Source: Corynebacterium parakroppenstedtii (GTDB lineage Bacteria > Actinomycetota > Actinomycetes > Mycobacteriales > Mycobacteriaceae). From it: a stretch of DNA of 64,000 bases. The stretch lies in assembly GCF_019754935.1 (NCBI RefSeq), contig NZ_JAGSOA010000003.1:372001-436000 (forward strand), given 5' to 3'. Position 1 is the first letter of the stretch. Every line of letters begins with the position of its first letter. The translations under genes were made by a program, and so were the position numbers. Below, piece by piece: positions 47,062-56,201 of this stretch. Below the pieces are notes generated by a model that saw nothing but the letters and a program-made list of their open reading frames with translations, was not told where the DNA came from and made no database searches.

Positions 47062-47177
47062 AACACCTGGCTAAAAACACTCGGCGCCTAAACGATTGGG
47101 CGCCTACAGCACTCGGGCCTTAACAAACCTAGCCATCCGTCACCCTCACGCACCACACACACGAAATCAGGACGTCG

Positions 47178-47834
47178 TTGTTCGAAGGACCACTCCAAGA
47201 CCTCATCGATGAGTTCTCACGCCTACCCGGAATCGGCCCCAAAAGCGCCCAACGCATAGCGTTCCACCTGCTCCACACCGACCCCGACGACATCGACCGA
47301 CTCCGGGCAGCGCTCACCTCCGTCCGCGACGGCATCACATTCTGCCGCATCTGCGGAAACATCTCCCGCAACGACGTCTGCCGCATCTGCGCCGACCCCA
47401 ACCGCGACGCCACCACCATCTGCGTCATCGAAGAACCCAAAGACATCGAAGTCATCGAGGCCACCGGCGAATACCAAGGGCGGTACCACGTCCTTGGCGG
47501 CGCGCTCGACCCCCTCGCCAACGTCGGACCCAAAGACCTCTCCATCACACAGCTCCTCCAACGCATCGCCGGGGTCCTTCCCGACCGCGAAACCGCCGAC
47601 TCCACACCCGACGAACCCCGCTACGAAGACGCCCCCACCATCAAAGAAGTCATCATCGCCACCGACCCCAACACCGAAGGCGAAGCGACCAGCTCCTACC
47701 TCGCGCGGCTCCTCAAAGACTTCCCCGACCTCACTACCTCGCGGCTCGCGTCCGGCATGCCCATCGGCGGGGATCTCGAGTACGTCGACGAACTCACGCT
47801 CTCCCGCGCACTCGCCGGACGGCTCCCGCTCTAG
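47178..47834 (+). CDS. recR: Recombination mediator RecR
   Basis: Promotes RecA loading on gapped DNA with RecO/RecF. 218 residues from TTG 47178 (AGGA upstream): helix-hairpin-helix [19 protein letters not shown]4 zinc finger [16 protein letters not shown] (56-71) and a Toprim domain ([27 protein letters not shown]). The end of the dnaX-ybaB-recR run. Confidence 0.97.
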   Translation: MFEGPLQDLIDEFSRLPGIGPKSAQRIAFHLLHTDPDDIDRLRAALTSVRDGITFCRICGNISRNDVCRICADPNRDATTICVIEEPKDIEVIEATGEYQGRYHVLGGALDPLANVGPKDLSITQLLQRIAGVLPDRETADSTPDEPRYEDAPTIKEVIIATDPNTEGEATSSYLARLLKDFPDLTTSRLASGMPIGGDLEYVDELTLSRALAGRLPL

Positions 47835-47943
47835 CAGGTGGAGAGCTCCCGCTCTAACCCCGCCCGGTCACAGCACCCCGCCCGACCTAACAAAAATCCC
47901 CCCGGGACATGCGAAAACAATGACACCATGTTAAAACTAGGGT

Positions 47944-48321
47944 ATGTCTTCTGATAAAGCCCGCTGGGGCCTCACCACCCTGTACACCGTCGCCGGATTC
48001 GGACACTTCGTCACACCCAAACCTTTCGAAGAAATCGTCCCCACCTACGCCCCCGGAACAGCACGGTTCTGGAACTACCTCTCCGGCGCTGGTGAACTCG
48101 GCACCGCCGCACTCCTCGCCGCACCCAATAACAAAGCCAACAAATATGGAGGCCTCATTTCCGCAGCTCTGCTCCTCGCCGTATGGCCGGGTAACTTCGA
48201 ATCCGTCCGCCAACGCCTCGACCGGCCGTGGACGGAGCAGATCGGATGGATAGCGCGCCTCCCGCTGCAACTCCCCTTGATCCACGCATCGTGGAAGATC
48301 TGGAAAGAAACAAGGGACTGA
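47944..48321 (+). CDS. Small DoxX-like membrane protein
   Basis: 125 residues, four hydrophobic segments; pattern WGLTTLYTVAGFGHF ... YLSGAGELGTAALLA ... AALLLAVWPGNFE ... LPLIHASWKIWKE, similar to DoxX/MauE-like small membrane proteins. The role is unknown. A TAGGGTATG context around the start suggests a leaderless mRNA. Confidence 0.7.
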   Translation: MSSDKARWGLTTLYTVAGFGHFVTPKPFEEIVPTYAPGTARFWNYLSGAGELGTAALLAAPNNKANKYGGLISAALLLAVWPGNFESVRQRLDRPWTEQIGWIARLPLQLPLIHASWKIWKETRD

Positions 48322-48365
48322 CCAGCCCTTCTGATAAACCCAGTCAAACCGTGTAAGACTGTGGT

Positions 48366-49778
48366 ATGAGCACCTTTGCATTAGAAAATCCGAGTACAGG
48401 CAAGACAGAAGACCAATTTAACCGCATCGACGACGCTGACCGCGACAAGATCCTCGACCAATCCACCGAGGCTTACAAGCAGTGGAAAGAAACCTCCCTT
48501 GAAGAGCGCGTCAATGTCCTCAACAAAGTAGCTGACCTCTACGAGGAGCGCGCCGATGAGCTAGCCAGCTACATCGGTCGCGAAATGGGCAAGCTCACGC
48601 GGTGGGCTCAGGGCGAAATACAAATCGTCGTCAATATTTACCGTTGGTACGCCGAGCACGCCTACGAGCTCATGCAGGACACTGAACTACCCCGTCAGGG
48701 CGCTATCCGCACTTTCGTACGGCACGACCCGATGGGGCCGATCCTGGGCATTATGCCGTGGAACTTCCCCTACTACCAGGTTGCACGGTGGGCTGCTCCG
48801 AACCTCCTGCTAGGAAACACCCTCGTGCTCAAGCACGCATCCATCTGCCCGCTATCTTCCCAGGCATGCCAGGACCTGCTCGAAGAGGCCGGCCTGCCCA
48901 AGGGCGTCTTCATCAACATGTACGCCTCCGGTTCGCAAATGGACGCGTTCGTCGCCGACAAGCGCATTAAGGGCGTATCGCTTACCGGTTCCGAAGCGGC
49001 CGGTGCAGCCGTCGCCAAGACCGCTGGCGAGAACTACAAGAAGTCGCTGCTTGAATTGGGTGGTAACGACCCATTCATCGTTCTTGACGACGACAACCTC
49101 GACGACGTCCTGGACAACTTCGTGAAGATCCGCATGTACAACACGGGCCAGGCGTGCAACGCGCCGAAGCGGCTGATCGTCATGGAATCCTTCTACGACA
49201 AAGTTGTCTCCGGGTTGGAAGAGCGCATCAGCAAGATGACCGTCGGCCCGTGGGATGACGAGAAGGCCGACATCGGCCCGCTGTCCTCCATCGACGCCCG
49301 CGATGGCATTGTTGAGCGCCTGGACAAGGCCGCTAAGGAAGGCAAGGCCACCATCAAGGTGGGTGGACACGCGCTGGATCGTGATGGCGCCTACATGGAG
49401 CCCACCCTTCTTACCGACGTTGACCCCGCGTCGGACGTCGGATGCAACGAAATCTTCGGGCCTGTTGCGATTGTGTACCCGGCGAAGGATGCCGACGAGG
49501 CTGTTCACATCGCGAATGATTACTCCGACTACGGCCTGTCCGGCTCCGTGTGGGGCTCTGACCTGGACAAGGCTTGGGAAGTGGCCAGCCAGTTGAAGGA
49601 CGGCATGACGTTTGTGAACGAATCATCCGTCACCGAAGCAGGGCTGCCATTCGGCGGTGTTGGCCGCTCTGGCTACGGCCGTGAGATGGAGCGGTGGGGT
49701 GTTAAGGAATTCGCAAACGAGCACCTCTTCCGCATCAGCGAAGGCCCGAACGGTGGAGGACTCTCCCCAGCAATGTAG
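48366..49778 (+). CDS. Aldehyde dehydrogenase, GabD1-like succinate-semialdehyde dehydrogenase
   Basis: 470 residues, close in layout to mycobacterial GabD1. MPWNFPYYQVARWA, catalytic Glu230 (LELGGNDP) and nucleophile Cys264 (NTGQACNAPKR) are present; the C terminus has the family's LPFGGVGRSGYGRE. It probably oxidises succinate semialdehyde or another short aldehyde. It stands alone; the second of three dehydrogenases of this family in the window. Confidence 0.9.
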   Translation: MSTFALENPSTGKTEDQFNRIDDADRDKILDQSTEAYKQWKETSLEERVNVLNKVADLYEERADELASYIGREMGKLTRWAQGEIQIVVNIYRWYAEHAYELMQDTELPRQGAIRTFVRHDPMGPILGIMPWNFPYYQVARWAAPNLLLGNTLVLKHASICPLSSQACQDLLEEAGLPKGVFINMYASGSQMDAFVADKRIKGVSLTGSEAAGAAVAKTAGENYKKSLLELGGNDPFIVLDDDNLDDVLDNFVKIRMYNTGQACNAPKRLIVMESFYDKVVSGLEERISKMTVGPWDDEKADIGPLSSIDARDGIVERLDKAAKEGKATIKVGGHALDRDGAYMEPTLLTDVDPASDVGCNEIFGPVAIVYPAKDADEAVHIANDYSDYGLSGSVWGSDLDKAWEVASQLKDGMTFVNESSVTEAGLPFGGVGRSGYGREMERWGVKEFANEHLFRISEGPNGGGLSPAM

Positions 49779-49812
49779 TTGCTGGCGAGGAGGGGCTCTG
49801 GGTGCCCGACCT

Positions 49813-50925
49813 CTAGCCCCACTTCGGGGCCGGAGGGACCCAAGCGTCGACCTTCTCATACAGCTCGCTTGGGTTATCCGCAATAATGAGGGATTCCAGA
49901 TACGCAGAGCTTAAGAAACCCTCTGCCACCATATGTTTAATGGTGCTGATCAGCGGATCCCAGTAGCCATTCACGTTGAGCAGCGCCACAGCGTGCTGTG
50001 TGTAGCCCAGTTGTTGCTGGGTCCAGGCATCGAAAAGCTCGTCGACAGTGCCGGCACCTCCGGGTAGCCCCACAACGATATCGGCTAATTCCCCCATTCG
50101 CGTTTTACGCGCAGACATCGTGGGCACCAGCTCTAAACGCGTTAAACGGTCGTGCGCGATTTCTCCACGCGCCGGAGTGGGCATAGTTCCATCGGCCCGT
50201 GGAATAACATAAGAGTGTCCGCCCTGGTTAAAGCCATTGGGGCCATCCACACCGGCGAGCAAATAGGGGATGACGCCGATGCACAACGTTCCATCCTCAG
50301 CGGCAGTATCCCCCACAACTCCCATGAGCCCCGCGCGCCCGCCACCATAAACAATGTGATCATTGTGGGCGCCGATGGAACGCACCAGCGACTCCACAGC
50401 CTCCCGATAGGCGGGACTGTTCCCCAGCGCCGAGCCGGTGAACAGGAGGAATCCGCGTCCATATAACTGCGGCACCACCTCACGAGTCAAGGGCGCAATA
50501 GATTCACGTTCGGTTTTGATGTCCTCGCTGGTCAACCAGCACGCCTCGTCGAGTTCAGCATGCGGAGTTACGTCGTAGACGTCGTTATTGTCACTATTGC
50601 TGACGCCGGCGTTATCGACGTGACCGTCGTCGGCACTATTGTTCCAGCTCAGCGGGTTTTTTAGCGTAAAAACGTCGGCGAGTAGTTGTGTGTTGGCCTC
50701 ATTAGCCGCGTTTGTTCGGAACGTGCCGACGAAGGTCAGGTCCTCTGTTGTGACGTGAAGGTCCAGTTCTTCATCGAGTTCGCGAATGAGCGTTTGATCT
50801 GGTGTTTCTCCCAGCTCTGGCTTGCCGCCGGGAAACATAAACGCTGACGTTCCTTTCTTGCGGACAAGTAAGAACTGGCCATCACGATTCCGGATGATTG
50901 CGGCGCTCACGCGAATGATTGGCAT
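49813..50925 (-). CDS. Nudix hydrolase fused to a LOG-family phosphoribohydrolase
   Basis: 370 residues from ATG 50925 (a frame to 50961 adds 12). Residues 1-150 form a Nudix domain with the complete box GGKPELGETPDQTLIRELDEEL (split over about 33-54), for cleaving nucleoside diphosphate-X. Residues about 155-370 are a LOG protein (lysine decarboxylase-like fold) with GGGRAGLMG and PGGAGTVDELFDAW; such enzymes release adenine-type bases from nucleoside 5'-monophosphates. The two activities are normally on separate proteins. The fusion suggests clean-up of a modified nucleotide: pyrophosphate cleavage, then release of the base. TAGACT near the start suggests a leaderless mRNA. Confidence 0.88.
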   Translation of the reverse strand: MPIIRVSAAIIRNRDGQFLLVRKKGTSAFMFPGGKPELGETPDQTLIRELDEELDLHVTTEDLTFVGTFRTNAANEANTQLLADVFTLKNPLSWNNSADDGHVDNAGVSNSDNNDVYDVTPHAELDEACWLTSEDIKTERESIAPLTREVVPQLYGRGFLLFTGSALGNSPAYREAVESLVRSIGAHNDHIVYGGGRAGLMGVVGDTAAEDGTLCIGVIPYLLAGVDGPNGFNQGGHSYVIPRADGTMPTPARGEIAHDRLTRLELVPTMSARKTRMGELADIVVGLPGGAGTVDELFDAWTQQQLGYTQHAVALLNVNGYWDPLISTIKHMVAEGFLSSAYLESLIIADNPSELYEKVDAWVPPAPKWG

Positions 50926-51117
50926 AGGTTGCAAGTCTAACAAAGGGGTGTGGCGGAACATCAGCCTTCAGCCCCAAACTAATCAATTTTCAATAAGACG
51001 TTCCTCGGTTCTTTTTCCAGCGATTTTCTATATGTGGTGAATGTCGTTAAGATCGAAAGTGAGTAACGCGCGGAGACTATCCGCAGCGTCGATAAACGCA
51101 CAGAAAGGTTGCGCACT

Positions 51118-51432
51118 ATGACTGCTGAGCACGTCATTCACGAGAATCACACCCATGAGCATGGTCCGGGCTGCGGGCACGTCGCTATCCCCCACGGTGA
51201 CCACGTCGACTACCTGCACGACGGCCACCTCCACCACAAGCACGAAGACCACTGGGACGAATGCACCACTGAGGGGCACACGATCCACGAGAACCACCCT
51301 CACGAGCACGGTCCGGGTTGCGGGCACGTTGCCATCCCTCACGGTGACCACGTCGACTACCTGCACGACGGTCACCTTCACCACAAGCATGAAGACCACT
51401 GGGATGAGTGTGGCCATCTGACCTGTAGCTAA
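51118..51432 (+). CDS. His-rich metal-binding-like protein, internally duplicated
   Basis: 104 residues made of two near-identical halves, each with HxHEHGPGCGHVAIPHG, DHVDYLHDGHLHHKHEDHW and DEC. About a third of residues are His, Asp or Glu and Cys appears in fixed places, so binding of zinc, nickel or similar ions is likely. Similar single-unit proteins occur in other corynebacteria. The duplication is visible at DNA level with few changes (the second half begins near 51277). AAAGG precedes ATG 51118. No signal peptide, so cytoplasmic. Confidence 0.8.
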   Translation: MTAEHVIHENHTHEHGPGCGHVAIPHGDHVDYLHDGHLHHKHEDHWDECTTEGHTIHENHPHEHGPGCGHVAIPHGDHVDYLHDGHLHHKHEDHWDECGHLTCS

Positions 51433-51537
51433 AAGAGTTTCCCACCTTCGAATGCTGCTTTTTGCTCTACGTGGTGTGGTTCCGCATGGTGTGGTTCCGC
51501 ACAGCGAGGCGATCGTAAGTTACACGAGGTAAACAAC

Positions 51538-51728
51538 ATGAAAGGAGCGCCGTACCTTGCTCCCCAGCAGGTACGGCGCTCCTTTTGTCCCATTGCTCCC
51601 TCGAGGATCGAAATGCATCACCAAACTTTCAGATCGTGAGAAGCGTTGCTGCCTCTCTGTTCCGCTTACATGACATAAACTACGAAGCGCACCTGAACAA
51701 ACAACAAAACAAACCTGTGTAGTTACTG
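51538..51728. repeat. Long direct repeat, copy 1
   Basis: About 190 bases from ATGAAAGGAGCGCC to AAACCTGTG. It is repeated at 52170-52366 with scattered changes; shared blocks include TTGCTCCCCAGCAGGTACGG, CATTGCTCCCTC, ATCACCAAACTTTCAGATC and AACAACAAAACAAACCTGTG. Confidence 0.85.
51541..51586. terminator. Bidirectional terminator hairpin (cassette copy 1)
   Basis: GGAGCGCCGTACC (51544-51556) and GGTACGGCGCTCC (51570-51582) form a perfect 13-bp stem around a 13-base loop. AAA before and TTTT after extend it, giving a U tract in both directions. It terminates the His-rich gene and/or the small gene to its right. Confidence 0.88.
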
Positions 51729-51796
51729 AGAAAAACAAAGGGAGTCTGCGAAAGAGTGCCACTGCCCCCACAACCACGTGTGAGGACGGGTACTAG

Positions 51797-51997
51797 CTAG
51801 GCGCCTCTGAGCTCAGCGCCCTGCACATCTGCAAAGCTCAACGGCTTGCCATCGTTATACTCTTCGGAGAAATACTCAGCTTCGTTGATGTGATGCTGTT
51901 TTTCTTCCTCACTTAACTTTTCCCATATCTCAACTGTTTGGGGAGTTACGTAGAGGTAGTCGGAAATGACGATGCGGTCGCTCTCATTAGTGCTCAT
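51797..51997 (-). CDS. Small acidic protein of unknown function
   Basis: 66 residues from ATG 51997 (MSTNESDRIVISDYLYV). A TATAGT hexamer lies about eight bases upstream, indicating a leaderless mRNA; the much longer frame to 52225 has no support and passes into the repeat. The sequence is acidic, with a helix-rich middle (TVEIWEKLSEEEKQHHINEAEYF). No family recognised. It is bracketed by the two copies of the terminator cassette, as though duplicated or moved with one copy. Confidence 0.55.
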   Translation of the reverse strand: MSTNESDRIVISDYLYVTPQTVEIWEKLSEEEKQHHINEAEYFSEEYNDGKPLSFADVQGAELRGA

Positions 51998-52172
51998 AAA
52001 GAAACTATAAGGCTGACACCGGTCAGCAGTCTCAGTTCTGCTGCTTTCCTCTCTACTTCTTTCTGTTCGCGACGCGCGCCTGTTTCCTCGAAACCTGCTG
52101 TTTCGTACCAATAAACCTGTCCCCAACGTGGTGGCACACACTTCCCCGTGCACACGATTCCTCATGCACATG

Positions 52173-52218
52173 AAAGAAGCGCCGCACCTTGCTCCCCAGC
52201 AGGTACGGCGCTCCTTTT
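52173..52218. terminator. Terminator hairpin (cassette copy 2)
   Basis: AAAGAAGCGCCGCACC (52173-52188) pairs with GGTACGGCGCTCCTTTT (52202-52218) with two mismatches. It would stop readthrough from the left. Confidence 0.75.
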
Positions 52219-52269
52219 GTCCCATTGCTCCCTCAAGGATCGAAATGAATCACCAAACTTTCAGATCAT

Positions 52270-52290
52270 GAAAAGCGGGTCACGCTTTTC
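52270..52290. terminator. Second small hairpin inside cassette copy 2
   Basis: GAAAAGCG (52270-52277), five-base loop, CGCTTTTC (52283-52290): a perfect 8-bp stem absent from copy 1. Confidence 0.6.
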
Positions 52291-52537
52291 TGTGTTTACG
52301 TTCTCTGTTTCGCTTACGAGACTTAACCTACGAAGCCCACCTGAACGAACAACAAAACAAACCTGTGGAATCACTGTAAAAATCTGCGCTTTCTTGAGAA
52401 CGCCGACCTCCCGTCGCCGGGGTCAAGTCCTCCACCACTCACCCCGTGTTACCCCGCCGTAACACAAACTCAGAAAAGCAACGCTCCCGCAACATGGCAG
52501 CAACGGGACAGAGAGAAAGCGCACCTACCGTCTCACT

Positions 52538-54034
52538 ATGACCGCAACACTTGAGACCAACACACAGCCGTCGACCCATTTGAAGCGGGGTTCTTTCAAC
52601 TGGGTTGTCCTGGCTGGACTTGGGGTATCCTTCGTCATTTCGGGGGACTTCGCCGGCTGGCAGTTCGGGCTCGGTTCCGGCGGCTGGGGCGGTCTTTTCT
52701 GCGCCCTCCTCATCGTTGCGGTTCTGTACATGGGCATGTGCCTGGCCCTCGCGGAGCTGTCGGCGGCCCTCCCCTCTGCGGGCGGCGGCCACCTGTTTGC
52801 GCAGGTAGCAGTAGGTGATTTCGCCGGTTTCATGACGGCGATCGCCATTCTGTTGGAGTACGTGCTAGCCCCTGCGGCCATCGCGACCTTCATTAGCAGT
52901 TATGTCGAATCCCTCCACATCCCGGGCGTTCCCGCAGGTTGGCCCATTTATCTCTTTTGTTACATCGCGGTGGTGGTTGTCCACCTGGCAGGCGCCGGCG
53001 AAGCCCTCAAAGCGATGTGCGTCGTCACCATCATCGCCGTAGCTGCACTGGTGCTGTACACCGTGGTGATGGCCCCGCACGTACATATCAGCGCATTCAC
53101 CGATGGCTGGTCAGGGTCCTCATCTCACACTGAACCCGGCACGTCTGACCGTATTTCTCTTTTCGACAGTGGTCTCGCGGGAATTTGGGCAGCTATTCCG
53201 TTCGCCATGTGGTTCTTCCTGGCCATTGAGGGCGTTCCGATGGCTGCCGAAGAGGCGAAGGACCCGGCGCGATCGGTTCCGAAGGCGATCGTCGTCGCGA
53301 TGATGATTCTGCTGGTGGCGGCTATCACGATGATGGTCGTGGGGCCGGGTGCCGCAGGCACTGGCGTCGTAGCGGAGTCGGGAAATCCGCTGGTGGCCGC
53401 CCTTGAGCGCGTCGGCGCGAACCATGCCGTTATGGTGGCCATCAATTACGCGGCCCTGTTGGGCCTGGTGGCGTCGTTCTTTTCGATTATTTACGGGTAT
53501 TCGCGGCTAACGTTTTCGCTGTCCCGTGCCGGTTTGCTTCCCGCTTTCTTATCGACGACAAACCGCCGCGGCGCGCCGACGTGGGCGTTGATTGTCCCCG
53601 CGTGCGTGGGTTTTGCGTTGACGCTGGTGGCGGATGGTGACGCCCTGATGTCTGTTGCTGTGTTTGGCGCGGTGGTGTCGTATGCATTGATGATGGTGGC
53701 GCATATTGTGTTGCGGGTGCGACGCCCGGAGCTGCCGCGGCCGTACCGGACGCCCGGTGGCGTCGTGACCTCGGGTGTTGCGTTGGTGCTGTCGCTGGGC
53801 GCGGTCGTGGCAACGTTCATGAATGCGCCCATGCTTGCCGGGTGCGCATTGGGCGTGATGGCGCTGGCGGCCGTCGGGTACGCGGTGTGGGGCCGGAATA
53901 CGTCGCCGGTGGATATTGCACAGGAGCGCGCTGCGCGGGAACGTGCTGCGCGGGAACGTGCCGAGCAGGATCTGAAGGAACCCGTCCACACCCCACGCAC
54001 ACTTACCACCCTCCAGGCCGAGGAGGTCTACTAA
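52538..54034 (+). CDS. eat: Ethanolamine permease (APC family)
   Basis: 498 residues, 12 hydrophobic helices, of the amino-acid/polyamine/organocation superfamily. Signature segments FNWVVLAGLGVSFVISGDFAGWQFGL and FFLAIEGVPMAAEEAKDPARSVPKA match ethanolamine permeases. The stop overlaps the eutB start by one base (TAATG), so transport and breakdown genes were one operon. The permease itself is undamaged. Confidence 0.92.
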   Translation: MTATLETNTQPSTHLKRGSFNWVVLAGLGVSFVISGDFAGWQFGLGSGGWGGLFCALLIVAVLYMGMCLALAELSAALPSAGGGHLFAQVAVGDFAGFMTAIAILLEYVLAPAAIATFISSYVESLHIPGVPAGWPIYLFCYIAVVVVHLAGAGEALKAMCVVTIIAVAALVLYTVVMAPHVHISAFTDGWSGSSSHTEPGTSDRISLFDSGLAGIWAAIPFAMWFFLAIEGVPMAAEEAKDPARSVPKAIVVAMMILLVAAITMMVVGPGAAGTGVVAESGNPLVAALERVGANHAVMVAINYAALLGLVASFFSIIYGYSRLTFSLSRAGLLPAFLSTTNRRGAPTWALIVPACVGFALTLVADGDALMSVAVFGAVVSYALMMVAHIVLRVRRPELPRPYRTPGGVVTSGVALVLSLGAVVATFMNAPMLAGCALGVMALAAVGYAVWGRNTSPVDIAQERAARERAARERAEQDLKEPVHTPRTLTTLQAEEVY

Positions 54035-55349
54035 TGTATTCCCAACACCTCGCTGGACACACGTACTCATTCGCATCCTTAACGGAGGTGATGGCGAAGG
54101 CGTCGCCTATCCGTTCTGGTGACCAACTGGCCGGATGTGCCGCACACTCCGCGGCCGAACGTGTCGCCGCCGCAATGGTCTTGGCGGACGTGGAACTACG
54201 CGAGTTCATCCGTCGCCCCCTCATCGAGGACGCCGTCACAGACCTCATCCACCGAACCCACGACTCCGACGCGTTCCGCCCCCTCGCACACATGACCGTG
54301 GGCGCATTCCGCGAATACCTCCTGGAACAGGCCTATCGCAGCGCCGACATCTCCTCCTTGGCGTGGGGGTTGACACCAGAGATGGCCGCAGCTGTCTCCA
54401 AACTGATGAGCAATGGAGAGCTGATCGCGGTATCCGCCGCGTTAAGCGTCGTTACGAAATTCCGAACAACCCTGGGTTTACCTGGTCGTTTGTCGTCGCG
54501 GTTGCAGCCCAACCACCCCACCGACGACCCCGCGGGTGTGGCGGCCAGCGTTCTCGACGGGCTGCTCTTCGGGTGCGGCGACGGTACTCCATCCCTATGC
54601 AGTCGAGCGTGCTCACACATATCTCGACGACCATTGACCTCATGGAGGCCGGCGCACCCGTGGATCTGCCGTTTCAGTCAATTGCGGGAACGGAAGGAGC
54701 GCTGCGGTCCTTCGGCGTGTCGCTCAGTATGCTGGCCGAAGCAGAGCAGGCCGCGGACGAATTGCGCCGAGGAACCGTCGGCACGAATGCTTTGTATTTT
54801 GAGACCGGTCAGGGATCGTGCTTGTCGGCGGGGGCAAACATAGGTGTCGATGGACCTGTTGACCAGCAAACTTTGGAGGCTCGCGCGTACGGGGTGGCGC
54901 GTGTGTATCGTCCGCTGTTGGTCAATACGGTGGTGGGATTCATCGGGCCCGAATACCTGTACGACGGTAAGCAAATCATCCGGGCCGGGCTGGAGGACAA
55001 CTTCTGCGGCCGGCTTCTGGGCATTCAAATGGGTTGCGACGTGTGCTACACCAACCATGCCGAAACGGATAGCGACGATATGGACACGCTCCTGCACCTT
55101 CTGGCGGCGGCGAACACCGGTTTTGTCATCGCCGTTCCGGGTGCCGACGACATCATGTTGGGCTATCAATCCCTGTCCTTCCACGACATCGCGCAGGTTC
55201 GCGCCACCATGGGCAAACGGCCAGCGCCCGAATTCGAAGAGTGGTTGCACACAACCGGGGTTACGGACCAAGGCGGGTTGCTTGCCGACGAGGGCCCCGC
55301 GCCTGCGCTCTCGCCCGACCATGCCATGGAATTGGGGTGGACATCATGA
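54034..55349 (+). pseudogene. eutB: Ethanolamine ammonia-lyase large subunit, frameshifted with deletion
   Basis: EutB cleaves ethanolamine to acetaldehyde and ammonia with adenosylcobalamin. The first half reads from ATG 54034 (MYSQHLAGHTYSFASL) to LDGLLFGCGDG near 54585. The rest (YSIPMQSSVLTHIST ... FETGQGSCLSAGA ... NTVVGFIGPEYLYDGKQ ... ELGWTS) is in another frame. At the joint about 28 residues known in the family (AVIGINP through the helix before the IPTQ block) are missing, roughly 85 bases and not a multiple of three. Those residues include a substrate-contacting Asn of the active site. So this copy cannot make an active lyase. Confidence 0.9.
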
Positions 55350-56188
55350 CGGGGCAGCTCGACGTCACAACCACGGGTGGCGAAGCCGGCCGCGCTAAAG
55401 ATGGCAACCGCGCTAAGGACGATCATCGTCCCGACGCCTGGGCGAGGGTACGTGATCTCACCACGGCGCGGATCGGGTTAGGGAGACACGGAGCGGCCCA
55501 ACCGACCTCATCGAAACTATCGTTCGCAGCAGCTCACGCGGCCGCACGCGACGCTGTTCATTCAGGTGATTCGAATGGCACGGGTGACGCGGGTAGTTCC
55601 GGCACCACGAACGGACTTTCTTTCCTTGCCGACGCACCGCTCGTGCGGTCGCGCGCCGAGGATCGGTCGGAGTATTTGCGACGCCCTGACCTGGGACGAC
55701 TCCCCAACGATGACGACCTAAAGAAACTGCCCACTCGCGAGGCTGGATGGGATGTGGGGATAGTCATGGCGGATGGTCTCTCCCCCGATGCGCTGTCCTA
55801 CCACGGGAAAGCCACGGAAGAAGCGTTGCGGGACGCGCTTCACCGCATCTGTCCGGAGCTCTCCATTGCCCCCACCGTCAGAGCAGACCAAGCGCGGGTC
55901 GCGTTGGGCGATCACATTGCACACGCCATGAACATGCGCGTCGTTGTAGTCATTATCGGCGAGCGACCTGGGCTTTCGGTGCCATATTCGCTAGGCATGT
56001 ACATCACGTATAACGCGTCACCGGGGACGACCGACGAGCGGCGGAACTGCATTTCCAACATTCACCCGCCGGACGGACTGAGTTATGACCACGCAGCATT
56101 CACCGCGGCCGATCTCATCTCGAAAATGATGGAACTAGGGAAATCAGGAGCGACTTTGAAAGCGACGCGGCACGCTATTTCCAGCTAA
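55346..56188 (+). CDS. eutC: Ethanolamine ammonia-lyase small subunit
   Basis: 280 residues from ATG 55346, overlapping the eutB stop by four bases (ATGA). Family features include RIGLGRHGAAQPTS, LADAPLVRSRAEDRSEYLRRPDLGR, GWDVGIVMADGLS and IIGERPGLSVPYSLGMYITY, and a C-terminal NISNIHPPDGLSY-like end. It is intact, with a Gly/Ser/Thr-rich insert (about residues 75-95). With eutB broken, EutC has no partner; recent decay is implied. Confidence 0.92.
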   Translation: MTGQLDVTTTGGEAGRAKDGNRAKDDHRPDAWARVRDLTTARIGLGRHGAAQPTSSKLSFAAAHAAARDAVHSGDSNGTGDAGSSGTTNGLSFLADAPLVRSRAEDRSEYLRRPDLGRLPNDDDLKKLPTREAGWDVGIVMADGLSPDALSYHGKATEEALRDALHRICPELSIAPTVRADQARVALGDHIAHAMNMRVVVVIIGERPGLSVPYSLGMYITYNASPGTTDERRNCISNIHPPDGLSYDHAAFTAADLISKMMELGKSGATLKATRHAISS

Positions 56189-56201
56189 AAAGTTCGCGCC
56201 T

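Larger units (their letters stand above)
51433..51796. other. Intergenic region with first terminator cassette
   Basis: 364 bases without a supported gene. It holds copy 1 of a roughly 190-bp repeat (about 51538-51728), whose first 50 bases form a strong hairpin. The 51520-51777 minus frame lies entirely in this repeat and has no plausible start. Confidence 0.6.
52170..52366. repeat. Long direct repeat, copy 2
   Basis: Diverged second copy of 51538-51728. Its hairpin has two mismatches (GCGCCGCACC against GGTACGGCGC), and a further hairpin has been gained in the middle. Confidence 0.85.
51998..52537. other. Intergenic region with second terminator cassette
   Basis: 540 bases between the small gene and the ethanolamine permease. 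It contains cassette copy 2, a second hairpin, and the presumed promoter region of the permease. No further gene is seen. Confidence 0.6.

Noticed and set aside
51520-51777. 85-codon minus-strand frame
   Set aside because: It is contained in the duplicated terminator cassette and reads through its hairpin.
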